In this document: one piece after another, positions 1-6,525 of the stretch
Position numbering within the stretch: the first letter of the stretch is position 1
Layout: each line of letters begins with the position of its first letter
From: Dehalococcoidia bacterium
GTDB lineage: Bacteria > Chloroflexota > Dehalococcoidia > JACPQF01
DNA: 6,525 nucleotides
NCBI GenBank assembly: GCA_030650265.1
Contig: JAUSEJ010000620.1
Coordinates: 1-6,525, forward strand
Reading direction: 5' to 3'
Position numbers and translations under genes: made by a program
Notes under the pieces: generated by a model
The model's input: only the letters and a program-made list of their open reading frames with translations
Told to the model about the DNA's origin: nothing
Databases searched by the model: none

Positions 1-2
1 CC

Positions 3-323
3 GAGCGGGATGCTCTCGGAGAGGAGCCGCTGGTAGTCGGGACGCTTTGCATCGACTTCCGACAGCATAGCGTAACGCTCGAAGGCAGGCGGCTTACCCT
101 CAAGCCAAAGGAATTTGACCTACTGGCCTTTCTGGTCGCCCACCGGGGACAGGTTTTGACCCGGGACCAGCTTCTCCAGCGGGTATGGGGCTACGACTAT
201 GCCGGCGATACGAGAACCGTCGACGTGCACGTCAGGGGCTTGCGAGAGAAGATTGAAGCCTTCCCCAGTGAGCCCAGACTGATCGAAACGGTGCGTGGCG
301 TGGGCTACAGGTTTGCGGGATGA
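3..323 (+). CDS. phoB: PhoB/PhoP-family response regulator, C-terminal DNA-binding part (5' truncated)
   Basis: The last 106 residues of an OmpR/PhoB-type response regulator; the receiver domain lies off the left edge. The visible part is a complete winged-helix effector domain. It has a beta-hairpin segment ending in the LTLKPKEFDLLAFL stretch (fragment residues 31-44), the GQVLTRDQLLQRVWG helix region (49-63), the recognition helix around RTVDVHVRGLREKIE (71-85), and the closing wing motif ETVRGVGYRF (95-104). These are hallmark OmpR-family positions. The stop overlaps the kinase start (ATGA), so the two are translationally coupled partners. Lying beside phoR and the pst operon, it is very probably the phosphate regulator that binds the repeats before pstS. 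The symbol rests on context: the domain alone cannot distinguish PhoB/PhoP from other OmpR-family members. One small oddity is VRGLREKIE, where many relatives have a charged residue at the G. Confidence 0.93.
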   Translation, partial: ERDALGEEPLVVGTLCIDFRQHSVTLEGRRLTLKPKEFDLLAFLVAHRGQVLTRDQLLQRVWGYDYAGDTRTVDVHVRGLREKIEAFPSEPRLIETVRGVGYRFAG

Positions 324-2116
324 CGCTGGGGAGGAAGACATTACTTAAGAGCATCCGTTGGCGCATCGCGTCCTCTTACGTGGCCCTCATTCTCCTCTCC
401 ACTGTCCTTCTTTCCGTTTACCTCCTTCAATTCGTGCGCGATAACTACCTGCATAGCCTGGAGTCGAAGCTTGTTGCCGAGGCCAGGCTGGTCGCCGACG
501 ATAGCGAGCAGTACTTCTCCGGACGGGGCACCGGGCAGGAGCTGAACTCTCTGGCCAAGAAGCTCGGCGCCGTGACCGGGGCAAGGGTGACCATAATTGA
601 CCTCAACGGCGTGGTTCAGGGAGACTCCAGCGAGAACCCGGCGACGATGGAGAACCACGCTACGAGGCCGGAGATTCAGCAAGCTCTCGCCTCGGGAGTC
701 GGTGAAAGCAATCGCCACAGCACAACAGTGGGCTACGACATGATGTACGTGGCGGTACCCGTCAAGGCCGGCGATAGAATCGTCGGTGTAGCGAGAGTAG
801 CCCTGGCGACGACCGAAATAAACCAATCCCTCAACCACATCGCCGGAACCATAGCCGCTGCCACCAGTGTTGTCGCCTTCCTGGCGATTCTGGTAGCCGT
901 GTATCTAGCTAGGGCCACAACCCGGCCCGTGAAGCGGCTCGAACAGATGGCAACGACCATGGCATCAGGCAACCTCGACCAGCGTATTCGCCTTGATTCA
1001 CCCATCGAGTTGGCCGAGTTGGCTAATGCCTTCAATCTGATGGCGGCGAGACTCAAGGGCACCATCTCGGCCATCTCGGAGGAGCATGGAAAACTGGCAG
1101 CCATAATGGCCAATATGGCCGATGGCATCATCGTCACCGATGGCGACGGAAAGGTGACGCTGCTGAATCGCGCCGCTGAATCTATTCTAGACACCACCAA
1201 CGATCGAGCGCAGGGGCGTTCATTTGCCGAAGCCGTCCGGGACCACGAGCTCGTGCAGCTCTTGAACGGCTGCCGCCAGCAAGCGACGACCGAGCCCAGC
1301 GTCCGGCTATTGCAGTTGGGGGCGTCGAAACGCTACGTAAGAGGCGTGGCCATTCCGGTTAGGGATGGCAGCGCTGCCCAGTATCTCGTCGTACTTCAGG
1401 ACTTGACCGAAGTCCGTCGGGCAGAATCGGTGCGGCGTGAGTTCATCGCCAACGTCTCGCACGAGCTTCGTACCCCGTTGGCCTCTATGAGAGCGCTCGT
1501 CGAAACCCTTCAGGACGGGGCCATGGACGATCCACCGGCGGCGCAGGATTTCCTGCGACGAATGGCGATCGAAGTCGACGACATGACGCAGATGGTGCGT
1601 GAACTGCTCGAGATCTCCCGTATTGAATCCGGCCAGGTGGATTTCAAGATGGAACCTGTCGATCTAGGCCTTCTGGTACGGCAAACCGGCGAGAGAATGA
1701 TCGCCCAGGCCAAAAGAGCCGGTATCGAACTGTTGACGGACGTAGCGGAAAACCTACCATCGATAGCTGCCGACGGCGAGCGAATCCAGCAAGTGCTGGT
1801 AAACCTGATCCATAACGCCATAAAATTCACGCCACCGCCGGGCAAGGTAATCGTGTCCGTCCTTCTAGCAGAACCGCAAGACGATGGCATCGCCGTCTCC
1901 GTCGCCGATACCGGCGTCGGCATCGCCGCCGACGATCTTCCCCGCATCTTCGAGAGATTCTACAAAGCCGACAAGTCCCGTTCCTCGGGTGGCACCGGTT
2001 TAGGGTTGGCGATTGTCAAGCATATTGTCCAGGCCCACGGCGGCATCGTCCGGGTCGAAAGCACCGAGGGTCGGGGAAGCACTTTCCACTTCATCCTGCC
2101 TCTGACAAGAACGTAG
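320..2116 (+). CDS. phoR: Phosphate-responsive sensor histidine kinase PhoR
   Basis: A membrane histidine kinase of 598 residues that would phosphorylate the upstream regulator under phosphate limitation and dephosphorylate it in plenty. Domains in order: TM1 (about 18-39); an extracytoplasmic region of about 135 residues; TM2 (about 174-197); HAMP (about 198-246, with TRPVKRLEQMA); PAS (about 256-365, with MADGIIVTDGDGKVTLLNRAAE); HisKA with phospho-acceptor H381 in NVSHELRTPL; and HATPase_c. The ATPase domain has an N-box (N495/N499 in NLIHNAIKF), G1 box DTGVGI (530-535), F-box FERFYKAD (544-551) and G2 box GGTGLGLAI (557-565). All catalytic motifs are intact. The architecture and length match Bacillus-type PhoR, not the roughly 430-residue E. 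coli protein, which lacks a large outer domain. The ATG overlaps the regulator stop, which supports this start. The phosphate role is inferred from the flanking pst genes; the ligand of the outer domain cannot be read from sequence. Confidence 0.94.
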   Translation: MTLGRKTLLKSIRWRIASSYVALILLSTVLLSVYLLQFVRDNYLHSLESKLVAEARLVADDSEQYFSGRGTGQELNSLAKKLGAVTGARVTIIDLNGVVQGDSSENPATMENHATRPEIQQALASGVGESNRHSTTVGYDMMYVAVPVKAGDRIVGVARVALATTEINQSLNHIAGTIAAATSVVAFLAILVAVYLARATTRPVKRLEQMATTMASGNLDQRIRLDSPIELAELANAFNLMAARLKGTISAISEEHGKLAAIMANMADGIIVTDGDGKVTLLNRAAESILDTTNDRAQGRSFAEAVRDHELVQLLNGCRQQATTEPSVRLLQLGASKRYVRGVAIPVRDGSAAQYLVVLQDLTEVRRAESVRREFIANVSHELRTPLASMRALVETLQDGAMDDPPAAQDFLRRMAIEVDDMTQMVRELLEISRIESGQVDFKMEPVDLGLLVRQTGERMIAQAKRAGIELLTDVAENLPSIAADGERIQQVLVNLIHNAIKFTPPPGKVIVSVLLAEPQDDGIAVSVADTGVGIAADDLPRIFERFYKADKSRSSGGTGLGLAIVKHIVQAHGGIVRVESTEGRGSTFHFILPLTRT

Positions 2117-2149
2117 CCAACTAAGTACAACATTCTTGCATCAATCGTA

Positions 2150-2203
2150 GGGGCGGTCCCCCGTGGCCGCCCCCGTCCCACCGTGGCCGCCGCGGAGGGA
2201 CGG
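2150..2203. repeat. GC-rich double-hairpin palindromic element between phoR and pstS
   Basis: Two adjacent inverted repeats start 34 nt after the phoR stop. Hairpin 1 pairs 2150-2158 (GGGGCGGTC) with 2165-2173 (GGCCGCCCC), nine pairs including one G-T wobble, around a 6-nt loop. Hairpin 2 pairs 2173-2179 (CCGTCCC) with 2197-2203 (GGGACGG), seven perfect pairs. After an A-A mismatch the stem continues with 2181-2183 against 2193-2195. An 11-base word, CCGTGGCCGCC, occurs twice 20 bp apart (2161-2171, 2181-2191), and GTGGCCG (2163-2169) is also complementary to 2201-2207, so alternative folds exist. No T-run follows, so a classical intrinsic terminator is not supported. It could still shield the phoR mRNA end or weaken read-through into pstS. 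Its style resembles dispersed intergenic repeats, but only one copy lies in this window. Confidence 0.7.
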
Positions 2204-2273
2204 CCACTATGGGATGTCAAATACTGACGCAAACTGCTGCCGGATTCTTCTCTTGGTTTCCGCTGTCGTATCC

Positions 2274-2292
2274 ACCTCCCCCTCTTGGAGGT
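2274..2292. repeat. Small hairpin ACCTCC/GGAGGT just upstream of the Pho-box repeats
   Basis: A six-base perfect inverted repeat, 2274-2279 with 2287-2292, around a 7-nt pyrimidine-rich loop. It ends four bases before the first TTTACA repeat. It may be chance in a pyrimidine-rich tract. It has no T-run and is upstream of the predicted transcript start, so it is not an RNA feature of the pst transcript. Confidence 0.3.
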
Positions 2293-2295
2293 CAG

Positions 2296-2333
2296 TTTAC
2301 AAAGAATTTACATTGCTTTACCTGCCGCTAACA
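2296..2333 (+). promoter_or_regulatory. Putative Pho boxes: four TTTACA-like direct repeats upstream of pstS
   Basis: Four hexamers lie in direct orientation on nearly one face of the helix: TTTACA (2296-2301), TTTACA (2307-2312), TTTACC (2317-2322) and CTAACA (2328-2333), with start-to-start spacings of 11, 10 and 11 bp. Known PhoP sites in Bacillus are tandem TT(A/T/C)ACA-like hexamers with spacers of about 5 bp, and E. coli Pho boxes also have an 11-bp period, so number, spacing and sequence all fit. The position before the pst operon, next to phoB-phoR, makes the encoded regulator the likely binder. The array ends 31 bp upstream of the predicted -10, somewhat further than usual. Binding is an inference. 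Confidence 0.72.
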
Positions 2334-2361
2334 TGGCGAATAGCGGATGATGACTTTAGTC

Positions 2362-2370
2362 TGCTATACT
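2362..2370 (+). promoter_or_regulatory. Extended -10 promoter element for pstSCAB-phoU
   Basis: TGCTATACT gives a TGn extension (2362-2364) followed by TATACT (2365-2370), five of six matches to TATAAT. No credible -35 hexamer lies 16-18 bp upstream (about 2342-2347 reads AGCGGA), as expected for an activator-dependent promoter. Transcription would begin near 2377, giving a leader of about 29 nt. A weaker alternative uses TTTACA at 2307-2312 as a -35 with TAACAT at 2329-2334. Confidence 0.62.
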
Positions 2371-2393
2371 AGAAATAATTGAAGAGAATGTAG

Positions 2394-2398
2394 AAGGA
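2394..2398 (+). promoter_or_regulatory. Shine-Dalgarno site of pstS
   Basis: AAGGA in a purine-rich leader, with 7 nt before the ATG at 2406. This is good spacing and it fixes the pstS start. Confidence 0.75.
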
Positions 2399-2405
2399 AG
2401 AAAGA

Positions 2406-3500
2406 ATGAAGCAAACAAATTTCCGGCCGAAGAGCCGGTGGATCCGGAGCATAATTCCCGTCGCGGTCTTGGCGACGATCTTAGTTAGCGCCTGTGGATC
2501 CCCGTCGAGTGGCGGGAATGGTCAGTCATTACTCATAAACGGAGCGGGAGCCACCTTCCCTTATCCGCTCTACTCCAAGTGGTTTGATGAATACACGAAA
2601 GTTGTCCCCTCGGTCAGGATCAATTACCAGTCGATCGGGAGCGGTGGCGGCATCCAGCAGATTTCCCAGAAGACGGTGGATTTCGGCGCCAGCGACGCCC
2701 CCCTCACCGACGACCAACTCAAAGCAGCCCCGGCCGCTGTCCTTCACATTCCCACGGTAATCGGCGCAGTGGTAGTCACTTACAATCTACCAGGAGCGCC
2801 CTCCGGCCTCAAGCTAACGCCTGAAGCTTTGGCGGGCGTCTATTTGGGGGAGATAACCAACTGGAACGACCCGCGGATCGTCTCGCAAAATTCAGGAGCG
2901 AAGTTGGCCGATCAGGCCATCATCGTCGTTCACCGGTCTGATGGCAGCGGGACCACGAACATCTTCACCGATTATTTGAGCAGCGTTAGCCCAGCCTGGA
3001 GGTCCAAAGTTGGCAAAGGCACAGCGGTCAACTGGCCGGTGGGTTTAGGGGCCAAGGGAAACGAGGGCGTGGCCGGACAGGTCAAGCAGACTCCCGGAGC
3101 CATAGGCTACGTCGAACTGGCTTACGCCTCGCAAAACAAACTCCCGTACGCAACACTCCAAAACAAGGATGGCAATTTCGTGGAGCCGACGATCGACAGC
3201 ACGACGGCCGCGGCCGCCGGGGCAGCTTCGACAATGCCCGCCGATCTGCGGGTGTCGATGGTCAACGCCTCAGGGAAGAACGCTTACCCGATCGCCGGCT
3301 ACACTTATATAATTCTCTATACAGAGCAAACGGATCAGGCCAAAGGAGATGCCGTCGTGAAATTCTTGTGGTGGGCCACGCACGAGGGACAGGCCTTTGC
3401 GAAGAACCTGCTCTACGCCCCTCTGCCCGGCGAGATCGTACAGAAGGTGGAGGCTAAACTCAAGTCGGTCACCTCTTCCGGCAAACCCTTGTTGCCGTAA
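2406..3500 (+). CDS. pstS: Phosphate ABC transporter substrate-binding lipoprotein PstS
   Basis: The phosphate-capturing subunit of the Pst importer, 364 residues. A basic N-terminus and hydrophobic stretch (about 15-29) lead to the lipobox V27-S-A-C30, so C30 should be lipidated and anchor the protein outside the membrane. A Ser/Gly linker follows, then the bilobed periplasmic-binding-protein fold. Ligand residues known from E. coli PstS are recognisable: T50-F51 in GAGATFPYPLY, S79 in SIGSGGG, D97 in FGASDAPL, and R177 with S181-G182-T183 in HRSDGSGTT. GAIGYVELAYA (231-241) and the C-terminal FLWWATHEGQAFAKNLLYAPLP (320-341, described in family alignments) are also typical. It is the first gene of the operon, with its own promoter and a strong SD. 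PstC starts 5 nt after the stop. There is no sign of truncation, and length is normal for lipoprotein-type PstS. Confidence 0.97.
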   Translation: MKQTNFRPKSRWIRSIIPVAVLATILVSACGSPSSGGNGQSLLINGAGATFPYPLYSKWFDEYTKVVPSVRINYQSIGSGGGIQQISQKTVDFGASDAPLTDDQLKAAPAAVLHIPTVIGAVVVTYNLPGAPSGLKLTPEALAGVYLGEITNWNDPRIVSQNSGAKLADQAIIVVHRSDGSGTTNIFTDYLSSVSPAWRSKVGKGTAVNWPVGLGAKGNEGVAGQVKQTPGAIGYVELAYASQNKLPYATLQNKDGNFVEPTIDSTTAAAAGAASTMPADLRVSMVNASGKNAYPIAGYTYIILYTEQTDQAKGDAVVKFLWWATHEGQAFAKNLLYAPLPGEIVQKVEAKLKSVTSSGKPLLP

Positions 3501-3505
3501 GAACG

Positions 3506-4492
3506 ATGACGATTCTGCGAGAGGGAATGAAGAACGTATCGGCAACCAAGCCGCGCTCCCGCTTTCGGGGTGAAAACCTGCCGGACGTGATCTTCCGGCT
3601 GGCCGCGCTCATCTTCGCCAGTCTTATTGTCCTCCTGCTGTTGGCGATGGTAGGATCGATGGTGAAATCCTCCTGGCCGGCTATTCAGAAGTTCGGCACA
3701 GGCTTTCTTGTCGGATCGACGTGGGACCCGGTCTTCCAGAATTTCGGCGCGTTGCCATTCATCTATGGCACGGTCGTATCATCGCTGCTGGCCTTGCTAC
3801 TGGCCGTGCCAGTGAGCCTGGGCGCGGCCATTTTCCTCGCCGAGTTGGCGCCACCATGGGTCAAAGGGCCCGTGTCGATGATGATCGAGTTGCTCGCCGC
3901 TATCCCCAGCGTCGTCTACGGACTCTGGGGCATATTCGTCCTGAATCCCTGGTTGCGCACCTCGGTAGAACCCATGCTGGGGCAGAAATTCGGGTTCCTG
4001 CCGCTCTTTCAGGGACCGATTTACGGCCTTGGCATGCTTTCCGGCGGACTGATTCTGGCCATTATGATCATTCCGACGATATCGTCCATATCGAGGGAGG
4101 TATTAACGGCGGTGCCCAACAGCCAGCGAGAGGCCATGTACGCCCTGGGGGCGACGCGCTGGGAGACGATAACGAGGGTGATAGTCCCCTACGCTCGCGC
4201 GGGAATTGTGGGAGCCATTGTACTGGGTCTCGGGCGCGCTGTAGGTGAAACGATGGCGGTAACCATGGTGATCGGCAATCGACCCGAGATCTCCGCTTCT
4301 CTGTTTGCACCCGGTTACACCATGGCTTCGGTAATCGCCAACGAGTTCGCGGAAGCGACCTACGACCTCTACCTGTCGGCTCTGGTCGAGATGGGGCTAG
4401 TGCTACTCTTCGTTACGGTGATTCTTAACGGCCTCGCCCGGCTATTGGTATGGCGCGTTGCCGGGAGTTTGCCGGGAGCGCAAAGGGAATGA
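3506..4492 (+). CDS. pstC: Phosphate ABC transporter permease PstC
   Basis: One of two membrane subunits forming the phosphate channel, 328 residues. About six membrane helices are visible, near residues 29-52, 84-113, 122-147, 172-193, 232-256 and 290-316. The cytoplasmic coupling (EAA) loop that docks on PstB is at about 209-229, with EAMYALGATRWETI and the conserved central glycine. FGALPFIYGTVVSS (80-93) and AIPSVVYGLWGIFVL (132-146) are PstC/PstA family signatures. R244 and E248 in GRAVGETMA match the conserved charged pair of these permeases. Start: ATG 3506 is 5 nt after the pstS stop but has no clear SD. An in-frame ATG at 3527 (M8) is preceded immediately by GAGAGGGA, too close for an ideal SD. 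Either start leaves the membrane part intact. The stop overlaps pstA by ATGA. Confidence 0.95.
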   Translation: MTILREGMKNVSATKPRSRFRGENLPDVIFRLAALIFASLIVLLLLAMVGSMVKSSWPAIQKFGTGFLVGSTWDPVFQNFGALPFIYGTVVSSLLALLLAVPVSLGAAIFLAELAPPWVKGPVSMMIELLAAIPSVVYGLWGIFVLNPWLRTSVEPMLGQKFGFLPLFQGPIYGLGMLSGGLILAIMIIPTISSISREVLTAVPNSQREAMYALGATRWETITRVIVPYARAGIVGAIVLGLGRAVGETMAVTMVIGNRPEISASLFAPGYTMASVIANEFAEATYDLYLSALVEMGLVLLFVTVILNGLARLLVWRVAGSLPGAQRE

Positions 4493-5340
4493 ATTTTCGA
4501 AGCCACCGTTGGCGAAAAGCCAAGAACTTAGTAATGATGGCCCTTATGGTGGCCTGCGTCGTGGTGGCGCTGGTGCCACTCGTTAGCATTCTGGGTTACG
4601 TGGCTGTGCGAGGGGGATCGGCTTTGAATGTCGCCTTCCTCACTCAACTCCCGAAGCCGGTGGGTGAAGTCGGAGGAGGCATGGCCAATGCTATGGTCGG
4701 AACTCTTATCCTCCTTGGCCTGGCCTGCTGCGTCTCCTTGCCAGTTGGTATACTCGCCGGCGTTCATCTGGCCGAATTTGGCCATGGCTGGTTTAGCAGC
4801 CTCGTGCGCTTTACCACCGAAGTGCTGACCGGCATCCCTTCGATCACGATTGGTATCTTTGTCTACACCGTCATCGTGCTGCCGATGCGCAGCTTCTCCG
4901 CTATCGCCGGCGGCATCGCTCTAGGCATTATCATGGTTCCTACTGTGACCCGAACTACGGAGGAGATGCTGAGGCTGGTGCCAAGGTCGTTGAGAGAAGG
5001 AGCCTGGGCGCTGGGAATTCCCCGCTGGCGGGCCATTATCAGCGTCGTGATCCCGACGGCGGCGGGAGGAATAGTGACGGGTATTCTCCTAGCGATCGCG
5101 AGGGTGGCCGGCGAGACGGCTCCCCTTTTGTTTACCGCTCTGGGTAATCGCTTCTGGCATTCGAGCCTCGGCCAGCCCATTGCGGCCTTAACGCTGCAAG
5201 TTTTCGCCTATTCCATTTCGCCCTACGACGACTGGCAAGCCCAGGCCTGGGCTGGCGCGTTCGTACTTACGACGATGGTCCTAATCCTCAGCGTTGCCGT
5301 GAGAGTAGTAGTGCGGGGAAGGAACATCACGACGAGGTGA
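4489..5340 (+). CDS. pstA: Phosphate ABC transporter permease PstA
   Basis: The second channel subunit, partner of PstC, 283 residues. Six hydrophobic segments lie near residues 14-38, 66-95, 108-130, 137-155, 191-210 and 257-276. The EAA loop spans about 169-189 ([15 protein letters not shown], with the conserved glycine). [15 protein letters not shown] (112-126) and [16 protein letters not shown] (205-220) are PstA hallmarks. I place the start at ATG 4489, whose ATGA overlaps the pstC stop. A GGAG at 4475-4478 lies 10 nt upstream, and AAAGGGA directly abuts the codon. A longer in-frame ATG at 4450 would add 13 residues without family character and a 43-nt overlap, so I reject it. Coupled translation with PstC would favour equal amounts of the two halves. 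Confidence 0.95.
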   Translation: MNFRSHRWRKAKNLVMMALMVACVVVALVPLVSILGYVAVRGGSALNVAFLTQLPKPVGEVGGGMANAMVGTLILLGLACCVSLPVGILAGVHLAEFGHGWFSSLVRFTTEVLTGIPSITIGIFVYTVIVLPMRSFSAIAGGIALGIIMVPTVTRTTEEMLRLVPRSLREGAWALGIPRWRAIISVVIPTAAGGIVTGILLAIARVAGETAPLLFTALGNRFWHSSLGQPIAALTLQVFAYSISPYDDWQAQAWAGAFVLTTMVLILSVAVRVVVRGRNITTR

Positions 5341-5378
5341 CAGACATCATAACATTGACCGGGACAAGAGATGAGACA

Positions 5379-6161
5379 ATGAACGAAGAAAAGAAAGGGG
5401 TGCAAGCTGAGCATCTCAGCGCCTGGTACGGGCGGAAGCAAGCGCTGAAAGACCTCGACATGGATATTCCCGCGAAGCGAGTTACAGCGGTGATCGGCCC
5501 CTCGGGCTGCGGCAAGTCAACTTTTATCAGGTGCTTGAACCGGATGCACGAAACGTTTCCGGGAGCCAGAGTGTCCGGCAAGGTCATTGTGGACGGCGTG
5601 GACATTTACGGGCCGGACGTGGATCCGGTGCAGATTAGAAGGTCGATCGGAATGGTATTCCAGCGACCCAATCCCTTTCCTACAATGTCGATTTTCGATA
5701 ACGTAGCTGCCGGAATGAAGCTCACAAAGTTTAGCAGCCGGTCGGAGCTTGCCGATATCGTGGAGAAGAGCCTGCGGCAAGCGGCGCTGTGGGACGAAGT
5801 GAAGGACAAGCTCAAAGATTCGGGGGTGGCTCTGTCTGGCGGCCAACAACAGCGGTTGTGTATTGCCAGAGCCCTGGCCGTCGAGCCCCGAGTTCTGCTC
5901 ATGGATGAGCCGTGCTCTGCGCTGGACCCCATAGCGTCTTTCAAGATCGAAGAACTCATCTCCGAGTTGAGAAGCGAATACACCATAGTTATTGTGACCC
6001 ATAACATGCAGCAGGCTTCCCGAGTCGCCGATTTCACCGCTTTTATGCTGGCTGGCGACACCGGCGTCGGTGAGTTGATCGAGTTTGGGGAGACCAAGCA
6101 GGTGTTCACCAATCCCGCAGATAAGCGAACAGAGGACTACATAACCGGCAGATTTGGATAG
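5379..6161 (+). CDS. pstB: Phosphate ABC transporter ATP-binding protein PstB
   Basis: The ATPase that powers phosphate import on the inner face of the membrane, 260 residues from ATG 5379 (E. coli PstB has 257). All ABC motifs are intact: Walker [10 protein letters not shown] (40-48), Q-loop Q96 in VFQRPNPFP, signature LSGGQQQR (152-159), Walker B RVLLMDEP with catalytic E177, D-loop SALD (180-183) and switch H208 in [17 protein letters not shown] and the C-terminal [10 protein letters not shown] are PstB-specific signatures that separate it from other importers. A short insertion, AGDTGV before GELIEFG (about 225-230), is absent from E. coli PstB. Start is uncertain: a GTG at 5337 overlaps the pstA stop (GTGA) and would add 14 residues. 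The ATG fits family length and alignment better, though its SD is weak in both cases. Confidence 0.96.
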   Translation: MNEEKKGVQAEHLSAWYGRKQALKDLDMDIPAKRVTAVIGPSGCGKSTFIRCLNRMHETFPGARVSGKVIVDGVDIYGPDVDPVQIRRSIGMVFQRPNPFPTMSIFDNVAAGMKLTKFSSRSELADIVEKSLRQAALWDEVKDKLKDSGVALSGGQQQRLCIARALAVEPRVLLMDEPCSALDPIASFKIEELISELRSEYTIVIVTHNMQQASRVADFTAFMLAGDTGVGELIEFGETKQVFTNPADKRTEDYITGRFG

Positions 6162-6164
6162 GAG
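6159..6164 (+). promoter_or_regulatory. Shine-Dalgarno site of phoU, overlapping the pstB stop
   Basis: TAGGAG contains the pstB stop codon TAG and the ribosome site of phoU, six nt before the ATG at 6171. This ties phoU translation to termination of pstB. Confidence 0.75.
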
Positions 6165-6170
6165 CAGAAC

Positions 6171-6525
6171 ATGCCAGGTACGAGATTGATCTTCGACAAG
6201 CAACTTCAACAGATTCAGGACGAGATGCTGGAGTTGGCTAGCATGGTTGACAAGGCCATTGACGCCTCCATCCAGTCGCTCCGGCATAGAGACCGAAAGC
6301 AAGCCGAGCAGATTGTCGCCGCCGACCTCCAGGTGAACCAGAAACGCTACGTGATTGAGGAGAACTGCCTGAGCCTGATGGCGACCCAACAGCCCATGGC
6401 CGGTGACCTCAGGCTCATCATCGCCGTACTCCTCATCGGCACGGAACTAGAAAGGATGGGCGATCACGCCGAAGGAATTGCCAAGATCACTCTCATGCTC
6501 GCCGATGAGCCGCTCTTAAAGCCGC
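6171..6525 (+). CDS. phoU: Phosphate-signalling protein PhoU, N-terminal part (3' truncated)
   Basis: The first 118 residues of PhoU, cut by the right edge; the full protein is usually about 215-235 residues in two three-helix repeats, so roughly the first repeat is present. Helical, charged sequence with the family pattern LQQIQDEMLELASMV (12-26), a Q/E-rich helix (about 43-65), QPMAGDLRLII (74-84) and the metal-binding type motif ELERMGDHAEGIAK (92-105, with E94 and D98). PhoU is a cytoplasmic negative regulator that links the Pst transporter to PhoR and limits phosphate uptake when phosphate is plentiful. It is the last visible gene of the operon and has the best SD after pstS. Nothing can be said of its C-terminus or of genes beyond. 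Confidence 0.95.
   Translation, partial: MPGTRLIFDKQLQQIQDEMLELASMVDKAIDASIQSLRHRDRKQAEQIVAADLQVNQKRYVIEENCLSLMATQQPMAGDLRLIIAVLLIGTELERMGDHAEGIAKITLMLADEPLLKP

Noticed and set aside
733..1947. Antisense open frames opposite phoR (733-1200 and 1510-1947)
   Set aside because: They mirror the conserved kinase reading frame, and their translations are low-complexity Ser/Arg-rich.
2150..2203. Intrinsic terminator for the regulator-phoR unit
   Set aside because: The stems are strong but no T-run follows either of them, so I list the element as a repeat instead.
2216..2228. GTCA-N5-TGAC inverted repeat as an operator
   Set aside because: Arms are only four bases and nothing else supports it; chance occurrence is likely.
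2352..2361. GACTTTAGTC palindrome just before the -10
   Set aside because: Short and isolated, with no second copy; not enough for an operator call.
2163..2372. A 69-codon + strand frame in the phoR-pstS gap
   Set aside because: It begins inside the GC-rich hairpin element, runs through the Pho boxes and -10, and has no ribosome site or protein family character.
3721..4248. A 175-codon + strand frame within pstC
   Set aside because: It is an out-of-frame reading of the pstC sequence, whose own frame has clear membrane helices and an EAA loop.
5517..6389. A 290-codon open frame on the - strand opposite pstB and phoU
   Set aside because: It lies entirely antisense to two well-recognised genes, has no recognisable domain and spans their junction; a codon-bias shadow.

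Overview
This window holds one co-directional phosphate-starvation (Pho) locus, all on the + strand: the 3' end of a PhoB/PhoP-type response regulator, its sensor kinase PhoR, the complete high-affinity phosphate ABC transporter PstS-PstC-PstA-PstB, and the 5' end of phoU. The genes are intact and tightly packed. No mobile element, CRISPR array, RNA gene or unfamiliar protein is visible, so I regard this as a conserved housekeeping/stress operon and not a new system.

Organism: a bacterium of moderately high G+C (high 50s percent by eye). PstS carries a lipobox and is a lipoprotein. PhoR has a large extracytoplasmic domain between two membrane helices, as in Bacillus-type PhoR and unlike the short E. 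coli PhoR. The Pho-box candidates upstream of pstS also look like the TT(A/T/C)ACA repeats of Gram-positive PhoP. The GC-rich palindromic element after phoR, with a GTAGGGGCGG-type edge, recalls intergenic repeats I associate with Chloroflexota and some other environmental lineages. That assignment is only a weak guess.

Layout: 3-323 regulator (partial); 320-2116 phoR, overlapping the regulator stop by ATGA; 2117-2405 the only sizeable intergenic region, with two GC-rich hairpins (2150-2203), then four TTTACA-like direct repeats (2296-2333), an extended -10 (2362-2370) and a Shine-Dalgarno before pstS; 2406-3500 pstS; 3506-4492 pstC; 4489-5340 pstA; 5379-6161 pstB; 6171 to the window edge phoU. 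The 3-, 5-, 4-, 38- and 9-nt junctions suggest two transcription units, regulator-phoR and pstSCAB-phoU. The second unit has its own promoter, probably activated by the regulator encoded by the first.

How it works (family knowledge): PstS captures phosphate outside the membrane, PstC and PstA form the channel, and PstB hydrolyses ATP. PhoU together with the transporter reports phosphate sufficiency to PhoR. On starvation PhoR phosphorylates the regulator, which would bind the repeats ahead of pstS and raise transporter production.
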